DNA of 64,000 nt from positions 124,001 through 188,000 of the forward strand of contig JBBCXB010000002.1 of NCBI GenBank assembly GCA_037145635.1, written 5' to 3'. Under the pieces are notes generated by a model that saw nothing but the letters and a program-made list of their open reading frames with translations, was not told where the DNA came from and made no database searches. This document shows, piece by piece, positions 41,350-49,920 of this stretch (position 1 is its first letter; each line of letters starts with the position of its first letter). Both the position numbers and the translations under genes were made by a program. The stretch comes from JAATFS01 sp037145635. GTDB lineage: Bacteria; Pseudomonadota; Gammaproteobacteria; Xanthomonadales; Xanthomonadaceae.

Positions 41350-42215
41350 GCCTGCAGCGCAGCGCGTCCACGCCGGCGGCGCCGGCCCCGCCGCACGCCC
41401 TGGCGCCCGCGCACACCGGAGCGCCGCTGCACAGCGCGGTCTACACCGGCTGGGTCCGCCACCGCCGCCACGCGCCGCGGCCGCTGGCGTTCCGCTACCG
41501 GCTGTTCCTGATGTACCTGGACCTGGCCGAACTGGACCGGGTGTTCCGCGGACGCTGGCTGTGGTCGGTGGGGCGGCGCAACCTGGCCAGCTTCCGCCGC
41601 AGCGACTACCTCGGCGACCCCGCCGTCCCGCTCGACCAGGCCGTGCGCGACTGCGTGCACGACCACGTCGGCGAGCGGCCGGACGGCCCGATCCGGCTGC
41701 TGACCCACCTGCGCACCTTCGGCCACGTGTTCAACCCGGTGAGTTTCTACTACTGCTTCGACCGCCAGGAGCGGCTGCGCTGGATCGTGGCCGAGATCAC
41801 CAACACGCCGTGGCGGCAGCGGCATGCCTACGTGTTGCCGGTGGCCGCCGCGCGGACCCGCGGCGGCGTCCATGCCTGGCGCTTCGACAAGCGCTTCCAC
41901 GTCTCGCCGTTCATGGGCATGGACCACGCCTACGACTGGCGCTTCAGCGTGCCCGCGGCGCAGCTGCGTGTGCACATGCAGGTGCTGGACCGCGCCGCGC
42001 CCGGCGCGGCGACGCCGGCGGCCCGACGCTTCGACGCCACCCTGGTGCTGCAGCGGCGCCCGCTCGACGGCGCCACGCTCGCGTGCACCCTGCTCGGCTA
42101 CCCGCTGATGACGCTGCAGGTGGTCGCCGCCATCCACTGGCAGGCGCTGCGGCTGTGGCTGCGCGGCAACCCGGTGCACGACCACCCCCATCCCCCCGCC
42201 CGAGAGCGCCGATGA
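41340..42215 (+). CDS. DUF1365 family protein
   Basis: The 291-residue product matches DUF1365 (COG3496): LHSAVYTGWVRHRRHAPRPL, FRYRLFLMYLDLAELD, IRLLTHLRTFGHVFNPVSFY and FHVSPFMGMDHAYDWRF are its conserved blocks. The biochemical role is unknown, but genes of this family almost always sit between COG2907 and Cfa-like genes, as here. ATG at 41340 overlaps the preceding gene; GTG at 41346 in the same frame is an alternative. No signal peptide. The stop overlaps the Cfa-like start (ATGA). Confidence 0.87.
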   Translation: MAVSLQRSASTPAAPAPPHALAPAHTGAPLHSAVYTGWVRHRRHAPRPLAFRYRLFLMYLDLAELDRVFRGRWLWSVGRRNLASFRRSDYLGDPAVPLDQAVRDCVHDHVGERPDGPIRLLTHLRTFGHVFNPVSFYYCFDRQERLRWIVAEITNTPWRQRHAYVLPVAAARTRGGVHAWRFDKRFHVSPFMGMDHAYDWRFSVPAAQLRVHMQVLDRAAPGAATPAARRFDATLVLQRRPLDGATLACTLLGYPLMTLQVVAAIHWQALRLWLRGNPVHDHPHPPARERR

Positions 42216-43510
42216 ACGCGACCTCCGTCCCCGACACCGCCCCCGCGGCCGCCCCCGCGTCCTGGCTGGACCGCCTGCTGCGGCGCCGCCTGCTGGCCAC
42301 CCTCGACGGCCTGCGCGACGGCCAGCTGCAGCTGCACGAAGGGACCGCCACGCACACGCTCGGTCATCCCGGCGGCGCCGACGCGCTGCAGATGCACCTG
42401 CGCGTGGACGATCCGCGCTTCTACCGGCAGGCCGCGCTCAACGGCAGCGTCGGGGCGGGCGAGGCGTACATGGACGGGCAATGGCGCTGCGACGACCTGG
42501 TCGCGCTGATGCGGCTGCTGCTGCGCAACCGCGACCGCCTCGATGCCATGGAGACCGGCACCGCGCGCCTGGGCGGCTGGGCCATGCGCGGCCTGCATGC
42601 GCTGTCGCGCAACACCCGCCGCGGCAGCCGCCGCAACATCGCCGCGCACTACGACCTCGGCAACCCGTTGTTCCGGCTGTTCCTGGACCAGAACCTGATG
42701 TACTCCTCGGCGATCTTCGAACCGGAAGACGCCGCGCTCGGCGAGGCCGCGCTGGAGCGCGCCGCCACCCGCAAGCTGGAGCGCATCTGCGCCAAGCTGC
42801 GGCTGGGACCGCAGCACCACGTCATGGAGATCGGCACCGGCTGGGGCGGCTTCGCGCTGCACGCGGCGCGCCACCACGGCTGCCGCGTCACCACCACCAC
42901 CCTCTCGCGCGAGCAGCACGACTTGGCCACCCGGCGCATCGCCGAGGCCGGACTGTCCGACCGCGTCACCGTGCTGCTGCAGGACTACCGCGACCTGCAG
43001 GGCCGCTACGACCGCGTGGTCTCGATCGAGATGATCGAGGCGATCGGCCACCAGTACCTGGACACCTACTTCGCCAAGGTCGGCGCGCTGCTCGCCGACG
43101 ACGGCGAGGCCCTGATCCAGGCGATCACCATCGAGGACCACCGCTACCGCCAGGCGCTGCGCTCGGTGGACTTCATCAAGCGCTACATCTTCCCCGGCAG
43201 CTTCATCCCGTCGGTGGCGGCGATGACCGGCGCGGTCGCGCGCGCCAGCGACCTGCGGCTGTTCAACCTGGAGGACATCGGCCCGAGCTACGCGCTGACG
43301 CTGCGCGCCTGGCGCCAGCGCTTCATGGCGCAGCTGCCGCAGGTGCGCGCGCTCGGCTACGACGAGCGTTTCATCCGCATGTGGGAGTTCTACCTGGCTT
43401 ACTGCGAAGCCGGTTTCCTCGAGCGCTCCATCGGCGACGTGCACCTGTGGCTGAGCAAGCCCGGCGCGCGTCCGCCACAGTTCGCGCCGGCGTTGGCGGC
43501 CGGTGCATGA
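42212..43510 (+). CDS. Cfa-like SAM-dependent fatty-acid methyltransferase, active site altered
   Basis: The 432-residue protein has the cyclopropane synthase layout: N-terminal lipid-binding region with GEAYMDGQWRCDDL, then AHYDLGNPLFRLFLD, the SAM motif VMEIGTGWGGFALHAA and VSIEMIEAIGHQYLDTYF. Compared with E. coli Cfa (from memory), Glu276 and Tyr360 correspond to the bicarbonate ligands Glu239 and Tyr317, but the ligands Cys139 and His266 are replaced by Ser166 and Gln303 (YSSAIF and LIQAITIED). It therefore belongs to a subgroup that may methylate, rather than cyclopropanate, unsaturated acyl chains. It overlaps both neighbours. Confidence 0.88.
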   Translation: MNATSVPDTAPAAAPASWLDRLLRRRLLATLDGLRDGQLQLHEGTATHTLGHPGGADALQMHLRVDDPRFYRQAALNGSVGAGEAYMDGQWRCDDLVALMRLLLRNRDRLDAMETGTARLGGWAMRGLHALSRNTRRGSRRNIAAHYDLGNPLFRLFLDQNLMYSSAIFEPEDAALGEAALERAATRKLERICAKLRLGPQHHVMEIGTGWGGFALHAARHHGCRVTTTTLSREQHDLATRRIAEAGLSDRVTVLLQDYRDLQGRYDRVVSIEMIEAIGHQYLDTYFAKVGALLADDGEALIQAITIEDHRYRQALRSVDFIKRYIFPGSFIPSVAAMTGAVARASDLRLFNLEDIGPSYALTLRAWRQRFMAQLPQVRALGYDERFIRMWEFYLAYCEAGFLERSIGDVHLWLSKPGARPPQFAPALAAGA

Positions 43511-44052
43511 ACCGCCTCGGCAACTACCTCGGCCTGCAGCTGCTGTGGCTGGTGGCGGTGGCCGGCGCCGGCCACGGCCACGCCTGGCCGGCGCTGGCCG
43601 GCGTGGCCGCGTTCGCGGCCTACCAGCTGCGCGCCGGACGCCGCGCGCACGGCGATGGCCGGCTGGTGCTGCTGGCGCTCGCCTGCGGCCTGGCGGTGGA
43701 CAGCGGCCTGGCGGCCGGCGGCTGGGTAGCCTACGCCGCCCCGTGGCCGGGCAGCGCGCTGGCGCCGCCGTGGATCCTGGCGCTGTGGGCAGGCTTCGCG
43801 CTCACCTTCAACCACTCGCTGGCGGCGGTGATGCGCCGGCCCTGGCTGGCGTTGGCGCTGGGGGCGGTGTTCGGGCCGTTCTCGTACTGGCTGGCCGCGC
43901 GCAGCGGGCACGCCGTCGCGCTGCAGCCGCCACTCCGCGAGGCGCTGCTGGCGCTGGCGGCGGGCTGGGGCGCGGCCTGCGCGCTGCTGTCCGTGTGCAC
44001 GCGGCGGCTGGCGACGGCGGCCGCGCCGCCGCTGGCCGGAGCGCTGCGATGA
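43507..44052 (+). CDS. DUF2878 family membrane protein
   Basis: The 181-residue protein has about five hydrophobic helices and starts NRLGNYLGLQLLWLVAVAGA, with LAFNHS-like sequence seen here as FALTFNHSLAAVMRRPW, the conserved DUF2878 segment, and GPFSYWLAARSGHA. The function is unknown; the family is found mainly in clusters with Cfa-like, DUF1365 and DUF1295 genes. The start overlaps the Cfa-like stop by 4 bp and its stop overlaps the DUF1295 start by 4 bp, so all are translated from one message. Confidence 0.82.
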   Translation: MNRLGNYLGLQLLWLVAVAGAGHGHAWPALAGVAAFAAYQLRAGRRAHGDGRLVLLALACGLAVDSGLAAGGWVAYAAPWPGSALAPPWILALWAGFALTFNHSLAAVMRRPWLALALGAVFGPFSYWLAARSGHAVALQPPLREALLALAAGWGAACALLSVCTRRLATAAAPPLAGALR

Positions 44053-44831
44053 GTGCCTGGCCGCTGCTGCACGTGGCGCTGTTCGCACTGGCGGTGATGC
44101 TGGCCGGATGGCTCTGGCAGTGCCGCAGCCGCAACGCCGGCGTGGTCGACGTGCTCTGGGCCGGCTGCCTGGCGGCGGCGGCGGTGTACTGCGCCGCGCT
44201 GGCAGACGGCGCGACGCTGCCGCGCATGCTGGTCGCGCTGATGGGCGGGCTCTGGGGCGCGCGGCTGGCGCTGCACCTGGCCCGGCGCGTGTTCGGCGAT
44301 CCGCACGAGGACGGGCGCTACCGCGCGCTGCGCGAGCACTGGCACGACGACCCGCGCTGGTTCCTGCTGTTCTTCCTCGGCCAGGGCGCGGTGGTGGTGC
44401 TGTTCGCAGTGCCGTTCTGGCTGGCGGCGCACAACCCGGTGCCGCACTGGACGCCCTGGACCACGCTGGCGCTGGTCACCTGGGGCGTGGCGGTCGGCGG
44501 CGAGAGCCTGGCCGACCGCCAGCTCGCCGCGCACCGGGCCGACCCGGGCAACCGCGGGACCACCTGCCGGCGCGGGCTGTGGCGCTACTCGCGGCATCCC
44601 AACTACTTCTTCGAGTTCGTGCACTGGTTCGCCTACGTGGCGCTCGCGGTCGGCAGCGGTCCGCTGCCGGTGGCGCTCTGCGCGCTCGGCCCGCTGCTGA
44701 TGTTCGCCTTCCTCTACCGCGTCACCGGCATTCCGTACACCGAACGGCAGGCCCTGCGTTCGCGCGGCGCCGACTACGCCGACTACCAGCGCCGCACCAG
44801 CGCCTTCTTCCCGCTGCCGCCGCGGTCCTGA
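44049..44831 (+). CDS. DUF1295 family membrane protein (steroid-reductase/ICMT-like fold)
   Basis: The 260-residue protein has six or so membrane helices and the C-terminal nucleotide-cofactor motif shared by DUF1295, isoprenylcysteine methyltransferases and steroid 5-alpha-reductases: RRGLWRYSRHPNYFFEFVHW, then GIPYTERQALRSRGADYADY. The N-terminal RNAGVVDVLWAG segment is typical of DUF1295. The fold suggests a membrane reductase or methyltransferase acting on a lipid; the true reaction is unknown. It overlaps DUF2878 by 4 bp and precedes the second methyltransferase by 32 bp. Confidence 0.85.
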   Translation: MSAWPLLHVALFALAVMLAGWLWQCRSRNAGVVDVLWAGCLAAAAVYCAALADGATLPRMLVALMGGLWGARLALHLARRVFGDPHEDGRYRALREHWHDDPRWFLLFFLGQGAVVVLFAVPFWLAAHNPVPHWTPWTTLALVTWGVAVGGESLADRQLAAHRADPGNRGTTCRRGLWRYSRHPNYFFEFVHWFAYVALAVGSGPLPVALCALGPLLMFAFLYRVTGIPYTERQALRSRGADYADYQRRTSAFFPLPPRS

Positions 44832-44863
44832 CCGCCCGGCCCCCGACCTCACGGAGCGCCCGC

Positions 44864-45934
44864 ATGTCCTCGCCCACCGTCGCCGCAACGCCTTCCCCGC
44901 CCGAATCCTGGCCCACGCGCCTGGCCGAATCCGGACGCCTGCCCGACCGGCTGCTGCGCGAGGGCATCCGCCGCATGTGCGCGCAGCGCCTGCAGGACGA
45001 ACGCGCCGACGGCGGCGATGCCATCGGCGCCCGTCAGCACGCGCTGATCGACCGCCTGCGCGGCAGCGCCATCGCCATCGAGACCGACGCGGCGAACCGC
45101 CAGCACTACGAACTGCCGCCGCGCTTCTTCGCGCTGTGCCTGGGCCGCCGCCTGAAGTACAGCAGCTGCTACTGGGATGCCGGCACCCCCGACCTGGACG
45201 CCGCCGAGGAACGCATGCTCGCGCTGTACGGCGAGCGCGCGGAACTGGCCAATGGCCAGCGCATCCTGGAACTGGGCTGCGGCTGGGGCTCGCTGACGCT
45301 GTGGATGGCCGAGCGCTATCCCGACGCGCACATCACCGCGGTCTCCAACTCGCGGCCGCAGCGCGAGTACATCCAGGCGCAGTGCCGCGCGCGCGGGCTG
45401 GACAACGTCGAGGTGATCACCGCGGACGCCAACGTGCTGACCCTGCCGCCGGGCGCCTTCGAGCGCGTGGTGTCGGTGGAGATGTTCGAGCACCTGCGCA
45501 ACTACCGCGAACTGCTGTCGCGCGTGGCGCACTGGCTGGCGCCGCGCGGCAAGCTGTTCGTGCACATCTTCTGCCACCGCGACCTGGCCTACCCGTTCGA
45601 GGTGGCCGGCGAGGACAACTGGATGGGCCGGCACTTCTTCACCGGCGGGCTGATGCCGGCGGCCGACACCCTGCTGCACTTCCAGGACCACCTGGCGATC
45701 GAGCAACGCTGGCAGCTGTCCGGCGAGCACTACGAGAAGACCGCCAACGCCTGGCTTGCCAACCAGGACCGCCACCGCGAGGAGATCCTGCCGCTGATGC
45801 GCGCGACCTACGGCGACGATGCGCAGCGCTGGTGGCAGCGCTGGCGCATGTTCTGGATGGCCTGCGCCGAGCTGTTCGGCTACGACCACGGCCGCGAATG
45901 GGGCGTGGCGCACTACCGTTTCGTGAAGCGCTGA
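44864..45934 (+). CDS. Second Cfa-superfamily SAM methyltransferase (coclaurine-N-methyltransferase-like)
   Basis: The 356-residue protein lacks the N-terminal lipid-binding domain of Cfa and has NRQHYELPPRFFALCLGRRL, the SAM motif ILELGCGWGSLTLWMA, VSVEMFEHLRNYRELL and the subgroup signature FVHIFCHRD with NWMGRHFFTGG. Unlike the first methyltransferase it keeps all four residues matching the E. coli Cfa bicarbonate site: Cys102, Glu209, His234 and Tyr290. It resembles the bacterial relatives of plant coclaurine N-methyltransferase. A small hydroxylated or unsaturated lipid is a plausible substrate, but this is inference. It ends the operon. Confidence 0.87.
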   Translation: MSSPTVAATPSPPESWPTRLAESGRLPDRLLREGIRRMCAQRLQDERADGGDAIGARQHALIDRLRGSAIAIETDAANRQHYELPPRFFALCLGRRLKYSSCYWDAGTPDLDAAEERMLALYGERAELANGQRILELGCGWGSLTLWMAERYPDAHITAVSNSRPQREYIQAQCRARGLDNVEVITADANVLTLPPGAFERVVSVEMFEHLRNYRELLSRVAHWLAPRGKLFVHIFCHRDLAYPFEVAGEDNWMGRHFFTGGLMPAADTLLHFQDHLAIEQRWQLSGEHYEKTANAWLANQDRHREEILPLMRATYGDDAQRWWQRWRMFWMACAELFGYDHGREWGVAHYRFVKR

Positions 45935-45982
45935 GCGCCGCGCGCGCAGGCCGCACGCAGCGCCGCGCGCGTGCCGGCGCCA

Positions 45983-45998
45983 CGGGCCGGGCGGCCCG
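45983..45998. terminator. Possible bidirectional terminator between the lipid operon and ridA
   Basis: CGGGCC and GGCCCG form a 6-bp stem with a 4-nt loop between two convergent stops (45934 and 46012). It is short, without a T-run, and surrounded by GC-rich sequence, so it is weakly supported. Confidence 0.3.
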
Positions 45999-46011
45999 CG
46001 GCGCCGTTGGA

Positions 46012-46359
46012 TCAGGAGGTCGCCGCGGTGACGACGATCTCCACCTTCCAGTCGGGGCAGGCCAGCCGCGCCTCGAGGGTGGCGCGCGCCGGCGTGAAGC
46101 CGTGCGGCACCCATTCGTCCCAGGCCTCGTTCATGCCGGCGAAGTCGCCGATGTCGGCCAGGAAGATCTCCGCACGCAGGATCTTGCTCTTGTCGCTGGC
46201 CGCCAGCGCCAGCAGCTTGTCGATCTCCGCCAGCACCTGGCGGGTCTGCCCCTTGATGTCCGCGCTGGTGTCCTCGGCGACCTGACCCGCCAGGTAGCAC
46301 ACGCCGTGGTGGACGGTCATTTCCGACATGCGCGGGCCGGTCTCGAATCGCTGGAGCAT
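46012..46359 (-). CDS. RidA family protein
   Basis: The 115-residue protein shows the RidA/YjgF fold: VHHGVCYLAGQVAEDTSADI, QTRQVLAEIDKLLALAASDK and the C-terminal ARATLEARLACPDWKVEIVV. RidA itself deaminates reactive enamine/imine intermediates; this one has Arg in PARATLEARL at the usual position, but subgroup members vary in activity. The ATG at 46359 lies 1 bp after the DUF998 stop, so it is translated from the same message as that gene. An in-frame extension upstream is not conserved. Confidence 0.85.
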   Translation of the reverse strand: MLQRFETGPRMSEMTVHHGVCYLAGQVAEDTSADIKGQTRQVLAEIDKLLALAASDKSKILRAEIFLADIGDFAGMNEAWDEWVPHGFTPARATLEARLACPDWKVEIVVTAATS

Positions 46360-46360
46360 C

Positions 46361-47056
46361 TCAGGCTTCCTCTGGTTGGGTGTCGCCGGCATTGTCCCGC
46401 GATCCGCGGCGGCGCGCAGCCCCCGCGGCCTGCGGCCGCGCCACGCCGGCGCCCACCCATACCAGCCAGGCCACGATCAGCACGATCGCGGCCTTCTGGC
46501 TGAGCCCGCGCGGCGCATCGTGCACGCCGACATGCCAGGCCAGCACCGCGAAGGCGAGCAGTGCCAGCGCGAACGCGGCCGGGTGCCGCGCGCGCCAGGC
46601 GGTATCGCGGCGGAAGTACCACGACTGCAGCAACAGCGCGGCGATGGCGCACAGGAACGCGGTCTGCGCCGCCAGCAGGTGCACCATCGGCGCCAGCGCC
46701 GGCGCGGTCCCGGGCAGCCAGCTGTCGCCGACCGCCACCGCGCTCAGCCCCAGCGCCGAGGCCCAGAACAGCCCCAGCACCGTGCCGCTGCGCGAGGCGG
46801 GCTGCAGCGCGTGCTGCAGGGCCCACGCCAGCAGCGCCATCGCCGCGGCGAGCACGCAGTAGGCGCTGCGCAGCAGCAGCCCGTAGGGGCCGTGCAGGTA
46901 GAGGCTCAACTGCGCCTGCACCCAGTCCAGGTCGCCGCGCGCGACCTGCAGCGCGAACACCAGCAGCAGGAACGCGACGCCGATGGCGGCGGCGGCCTCG
47001 CCGGCCCGCACGGTCCAGGACCGCGGCCGCGTCGATCTCGAAACAACGTGTCGCAT
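46361..47056 (-). CDS. DUF998-like membrane protein
   Basis: The 231-residue protein has six probable membrane helices: AAAAIGVAFLLLVFALQVA, LLLRSAYCVLAAAMALLAWA, GTVLGLFWASALGLSAVAVG, MVHLLAAQTAFLCAIAALLL, AAFALALLAFAVLAWHVGV and KAAIVLIVAWLVWVGAG. The HLLAAQTAFL segment on helix four resembles DUF998. The ATG at 47056 is used because upstream residues are not hydrophobic or conserved. It is divergent from mprF (starts 293 bp apart) and cotranscribed with ridA. Function unknown. Confidence 0.75.
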   Translation of the reverse strand: MRHVVSRSTRPRSWTVRAGEAAAAIGVAFLLLVFALQVARGDLDWVQAQLSLYLHGPYGLLLRSAYCVLAAAMALLAWALQHALQPASRSGTVLGLFWASALGLSAVAVGDSWLPGTAPALAPMVHLLAAQTAFLCAIAALLLQSWYFRRDTAWRARHPAAFALALLAFAVLAWHVGVHDAPRGLSQKAAIVLIVAWLVWVGAGVARPQAAGAARRRGSRDNAGDTQPEEA

Positions 47057-47349
47057 CGGCCCTCCCGGCCTGCTCCGTGCCCACTGCGCACCCGGGCCGG
47101 TCCCGGCGCCGGGCAGTTTTGGCCTATGATGCGCGCCGTTGCCGCAACAGGCCAAACCGTGCACGCCGTCCGCCTTCCTGCCGCGACGTTTTCACCTTCC
47201 ATCGCCGCCCTCGCCGGCAACCTGCCGGCAGGCGCGGCGAATGCAGCGGCCGTGCGCCGACGCCGCGCCGGCGCCGCACTGCGCACGGCCGCACCGGTCC
47301 CCGTGCCGGCGCGTGCCGTCCTTCCCCTCCTCTCGAGACCGCTGTCGCC

Positions 47350-49920
47350 ATGACGGACACCGTTTCTCCGCCGACCGCCCCCGCCGCCGCCCATCGCTGG
47401 CGCAAGGCCGTTCCCGTGGTCGTGAGCCTGGTCATCCTGGCGATGGCGCTGCGCGCGCTGTCGGCCGAGTTCAGCGAACACGGCTACCGGCAGATCCACC
47501 AGTCGTTCCAGGACTTCACCGTCGGCCAGATCGCACTGACGCTGCTGCTGGGACTGAGCAGCTATGCCTGCCTGATCGGCTTCGACTGGATCGGGCTCCG
47601 CCGCACCGGCCAGCGCGTGCACCCGGTGCGGGTGGGCATCACCGCCTTCCTCGCGCATGCGGTCGGGCAGACGCTCGGCTTCGCCGCGCTCACCGGCGGC
47701 GCGGTGCGCCTGCGCGGCTACGGCAGCGCCGGCCTGAGCCTGGCCGAGATCGGCCAGGTGGTGCTGATGAGCACGCTGGGCTTCGTGTTCGGCGCATGGG
47801 TGCTGCTCGGTCTGGCGCTGGTGCTGGAGCCGGCCGCCGCCGCGCGCGCCCTGCCGGTGGCCGCCGAGGGCGTGCGCCTGGCCGGCATCGCCGTCCTGCT
47901 CGGGTACGCCGCGATGCTGCTGCTGGTGGGCCGCGGCGGCCGCGAGTTCGGGGTCGGCACGCACCGGCTGTGGCTGCCGGACCGGGGCACCGTGCTCGGC
48001 GTCACCGCGCTGAGCGTGGTCGAACTGGGGCTGGCCAGCGCGGCGTTCTACGTGCTGCTGCCGCCGGACCCGGGCACCGGCTACTTCGGCTTCATCGGGC
48101 TGTGGCTGGTGGCGGTGGTCGCCGGACTGGTCTCGACGGTGCCGGCCGGCCTGGGCGTGTTCGAGTGGAGCCTGCTCAAGCTGCTGCCGCAGGTCGCCCC
48201 GGCGGCCCTGCTGGCCGCGGCGCTGGCCTACCGCGTCACCTACTACATCGTGCCGCTGCTGATCTCCACCGCGATGGCGGCCGGCTCGGGCCTGCGCCGC
48301 CCGGCGCTGGCCAGCGCCGGCACCGCGCGCGCCACCTGGAAGGCGTTGCGGCCGTGGCTGCCGCAGATCATCGCGCTGGCGGTGTTCGCGGTGGGCGCGG
48401 CGCTGGTGATCGACGGCACCCTGCCGACCCCGCGCGCGCGGCAGACGGTGGCGCCGCTGCCGCTGATCGAGACCTCGCACCTGCTGGTGAGCCTGGGCGG
48501 CGTGGTGCTGCTGCTGATCGGCCAGGGCCTGCAGCGGCGCAGCCATGCGGCCTGGTGGCTGGCGCTGGGCATCTGCCTGGTGCTGCCGCCGCTGGCGCTG
48601 CTGCGCGGCAGCCACTACTCGGTCTCGCTGTGGTCGCTGCTGACCGCGGTGGCGCTGTGGGTGGCACGCCGCGAGTTCTACCGCCAGGGCGCCCTGCTCG
48701 ACGAGGCCTGGTCGTGGCGCTGGCTGAGCAACCTCGGGCTGGTGCTGGTGGCCACGTTCTGGCTGCTGTTCTTCGTCTACAGCCACGTCGAGTACAGCAA
48801 CGACCTGTGGTGGGAGTTCGCCACCTCGGCCAACGCCCCGCGCGCGCTGCGCGCGGTGCTGATCGCCTGCGTGGTGGTGATCGTGTTCGGGCTGGCGCGC
48901 CTGCTGCGCGGCGCGCGGCGGCCGCTGGCGCCGGCGGCGACGGCCGAGCTGGAGCGGCTGGCACCGCTGCTGGCGTCGGTCACCGACACCCAGGCCTGCC
49001 TGGTGCTGACCGGCGACAAGGCGCTGCTGCGCGACGAGCAGGAGCAGGGCTTCGTGATGATGCAGCGCTACGGCGGCTCGCTGATCTCGATGGGCGACCC
49101 GGTCGGCCCGCCGGAGGTGGCGCGGGCGCTGATCTGGCGCTTCCGCGAGGAAGCCGACCGCATGGGCCTGCGCCCGGTGTTCTACCAGGTCGGCGACCAG
49201 CACTGGCAGACCTACCTGGACATGGGCCTGACCCTGGTCAAGCTCGGCGAGGAGGCGATCGTGCCGCTGTCCGGCTTCACCCTCGACGGCCGCGACCGCG
49301 CCGACCTGCGCCAGGCCTGGAACCGCGGCAAGCGCAGCGGCCTGAGCTTCCGCGTGCTGCCGCCGGGCGAGGTCGCCCCGCTGCTGCCGCAGCTGGCGGA
49401 GGTGTCGCGGCAATGGCTGGACGACAAGGCCGGAGAGGAGAAGGGCTTCTCGCTGGGCAGCTTCGATCCCGACTACCTGGGCCGCTTCCCGGTCGCGGTG
49501 GTCGAGGCCGAAGGCGAGATCGTGGCCTTCGCCAACCTGTGGTGCGCGCTGGCCGGGGGCGAGCTGTCGGTGGACTTGATGCGCCACAGCAACGCCGCGC
49601 CCAAGGGCACGATGGATTTCCTGTTCATCGAGCTGTTCCTGTGGGGCAGCGCGCAGCAGTACACCCGCTTCTCGCTGGGCATGGCACCGCTGTCCGGGCT
49701 GGCGCAGCACCGCCTCGCCGGACGCTGGAACCGCTTCGCCAACGTGGTGGCGCGGCACGGCGAGCGCTTCTATGGCTTCAGCGGGCTGCGGCGCTTCAAG
49801 TCCAAGTTCTCGCCCAACTGGCGCCCCCGCTACCTGGCCGCGCCCGGCGGCATGCACCTGCCCGCCGCCCTGCTCGACGTGACCCGGCTGATCTCGCTGG
49901 ACCCGGGCCGCAACGACTGA
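47350..49920 (+). CDS. mprF: Phosphatidylglycerol lysyltransferase/flippase MprF
   Basis: MprF makes lysyl-phosphatidylglycerol from Lys-tRNA and PG and moves it to the outer leaflet, lowering negative surface charge. The 856-residue protein has an N-terminal block of about 14 membrane helices forming the flippase (for example TALLLGLSSYACLIGFDWIG-like segments and FLAHAVGQTLGFAALTGGAVR), and a C-terminal cytosolic DUF2156 synthase domain from about residue 530 (QACLVLTGDKALLRDEQEQG, GFSLGSFDPDYLGRFPVAVV, SVDLMRHSNAAPKGTMDFLF). Whether lysine or another amino acid is transferred is not told by the sequence. acvB is the convergent neighbour. Confidence 0.92.
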   Translation: MTDTVSPPTAPAAAHRWRKAVPVVVSLVILAMALRALSAEFSEHGYRQIHQSFQDFTVGQIALTLLLGLSSYACLIGFDWIGLRRTGQRVHPVRVGITAFLAHAVGQTLGFAALTGGAVRLRGYGSAGLSLAEIGQVVLMSTLGFVFGAWVLLGLALVLEPAAAARALPVAAEGVRLAGIAVLLGYAAMLLLVGRGGREFGVGTHRLWLPDRGTVLGVTALSVVELGLASAAFYVLLPPDPGTGYFGFIGLWLVAVVAGLVSTVPAGLGVFEWSLLKLLPQVAPAALLAAALAYRVTYYIVPLLISTAMAAGSGLRRPALASAGTARATWKALRPWLPQIIALAVFAVGAALVIDGTLPTPRARQTVAPLPLIETSHLLVSLGGVVLLLIGQGLQRRSHAAWWLALGICLVLPPLALLRGSHYSVSLWSLLTAVALWVARREFYRQGALLDEAWSWRWLSNLGLVLVATFWLLFFVYSHVEYSNDLWWEFATSANAPRALRAVLIACVVVIVFGLARLLRGARRPLAPAATAELERLAPLLASVTDTQACLVLTGDKALLRDEQEQGFVMMQRYGGSLISMGDPVGPPEVARALIWRFREEADRMGLRPVFYQVGDQHWQTYLDMGLTLVKLGEEAIVPLSGFTLDGRDRADLRQAWNRGKRSGLSFRVLPPGEVAPLLPQLAEVSRQWLDDKAGEEKGFSLGSFDPDYLGRFPVAVVEAEGEIVAFANLWCALAGGELSVDLMRHSNAAPKGTMDFLFIELFLWGSAQQYTRFSLGMAPLSGLAQHRLAGRWNRFANVVARHGERFYGFSGLRRFKSKFSPNWRPRYLAAPGGMHLPAALLDVTRLISLDPGRND

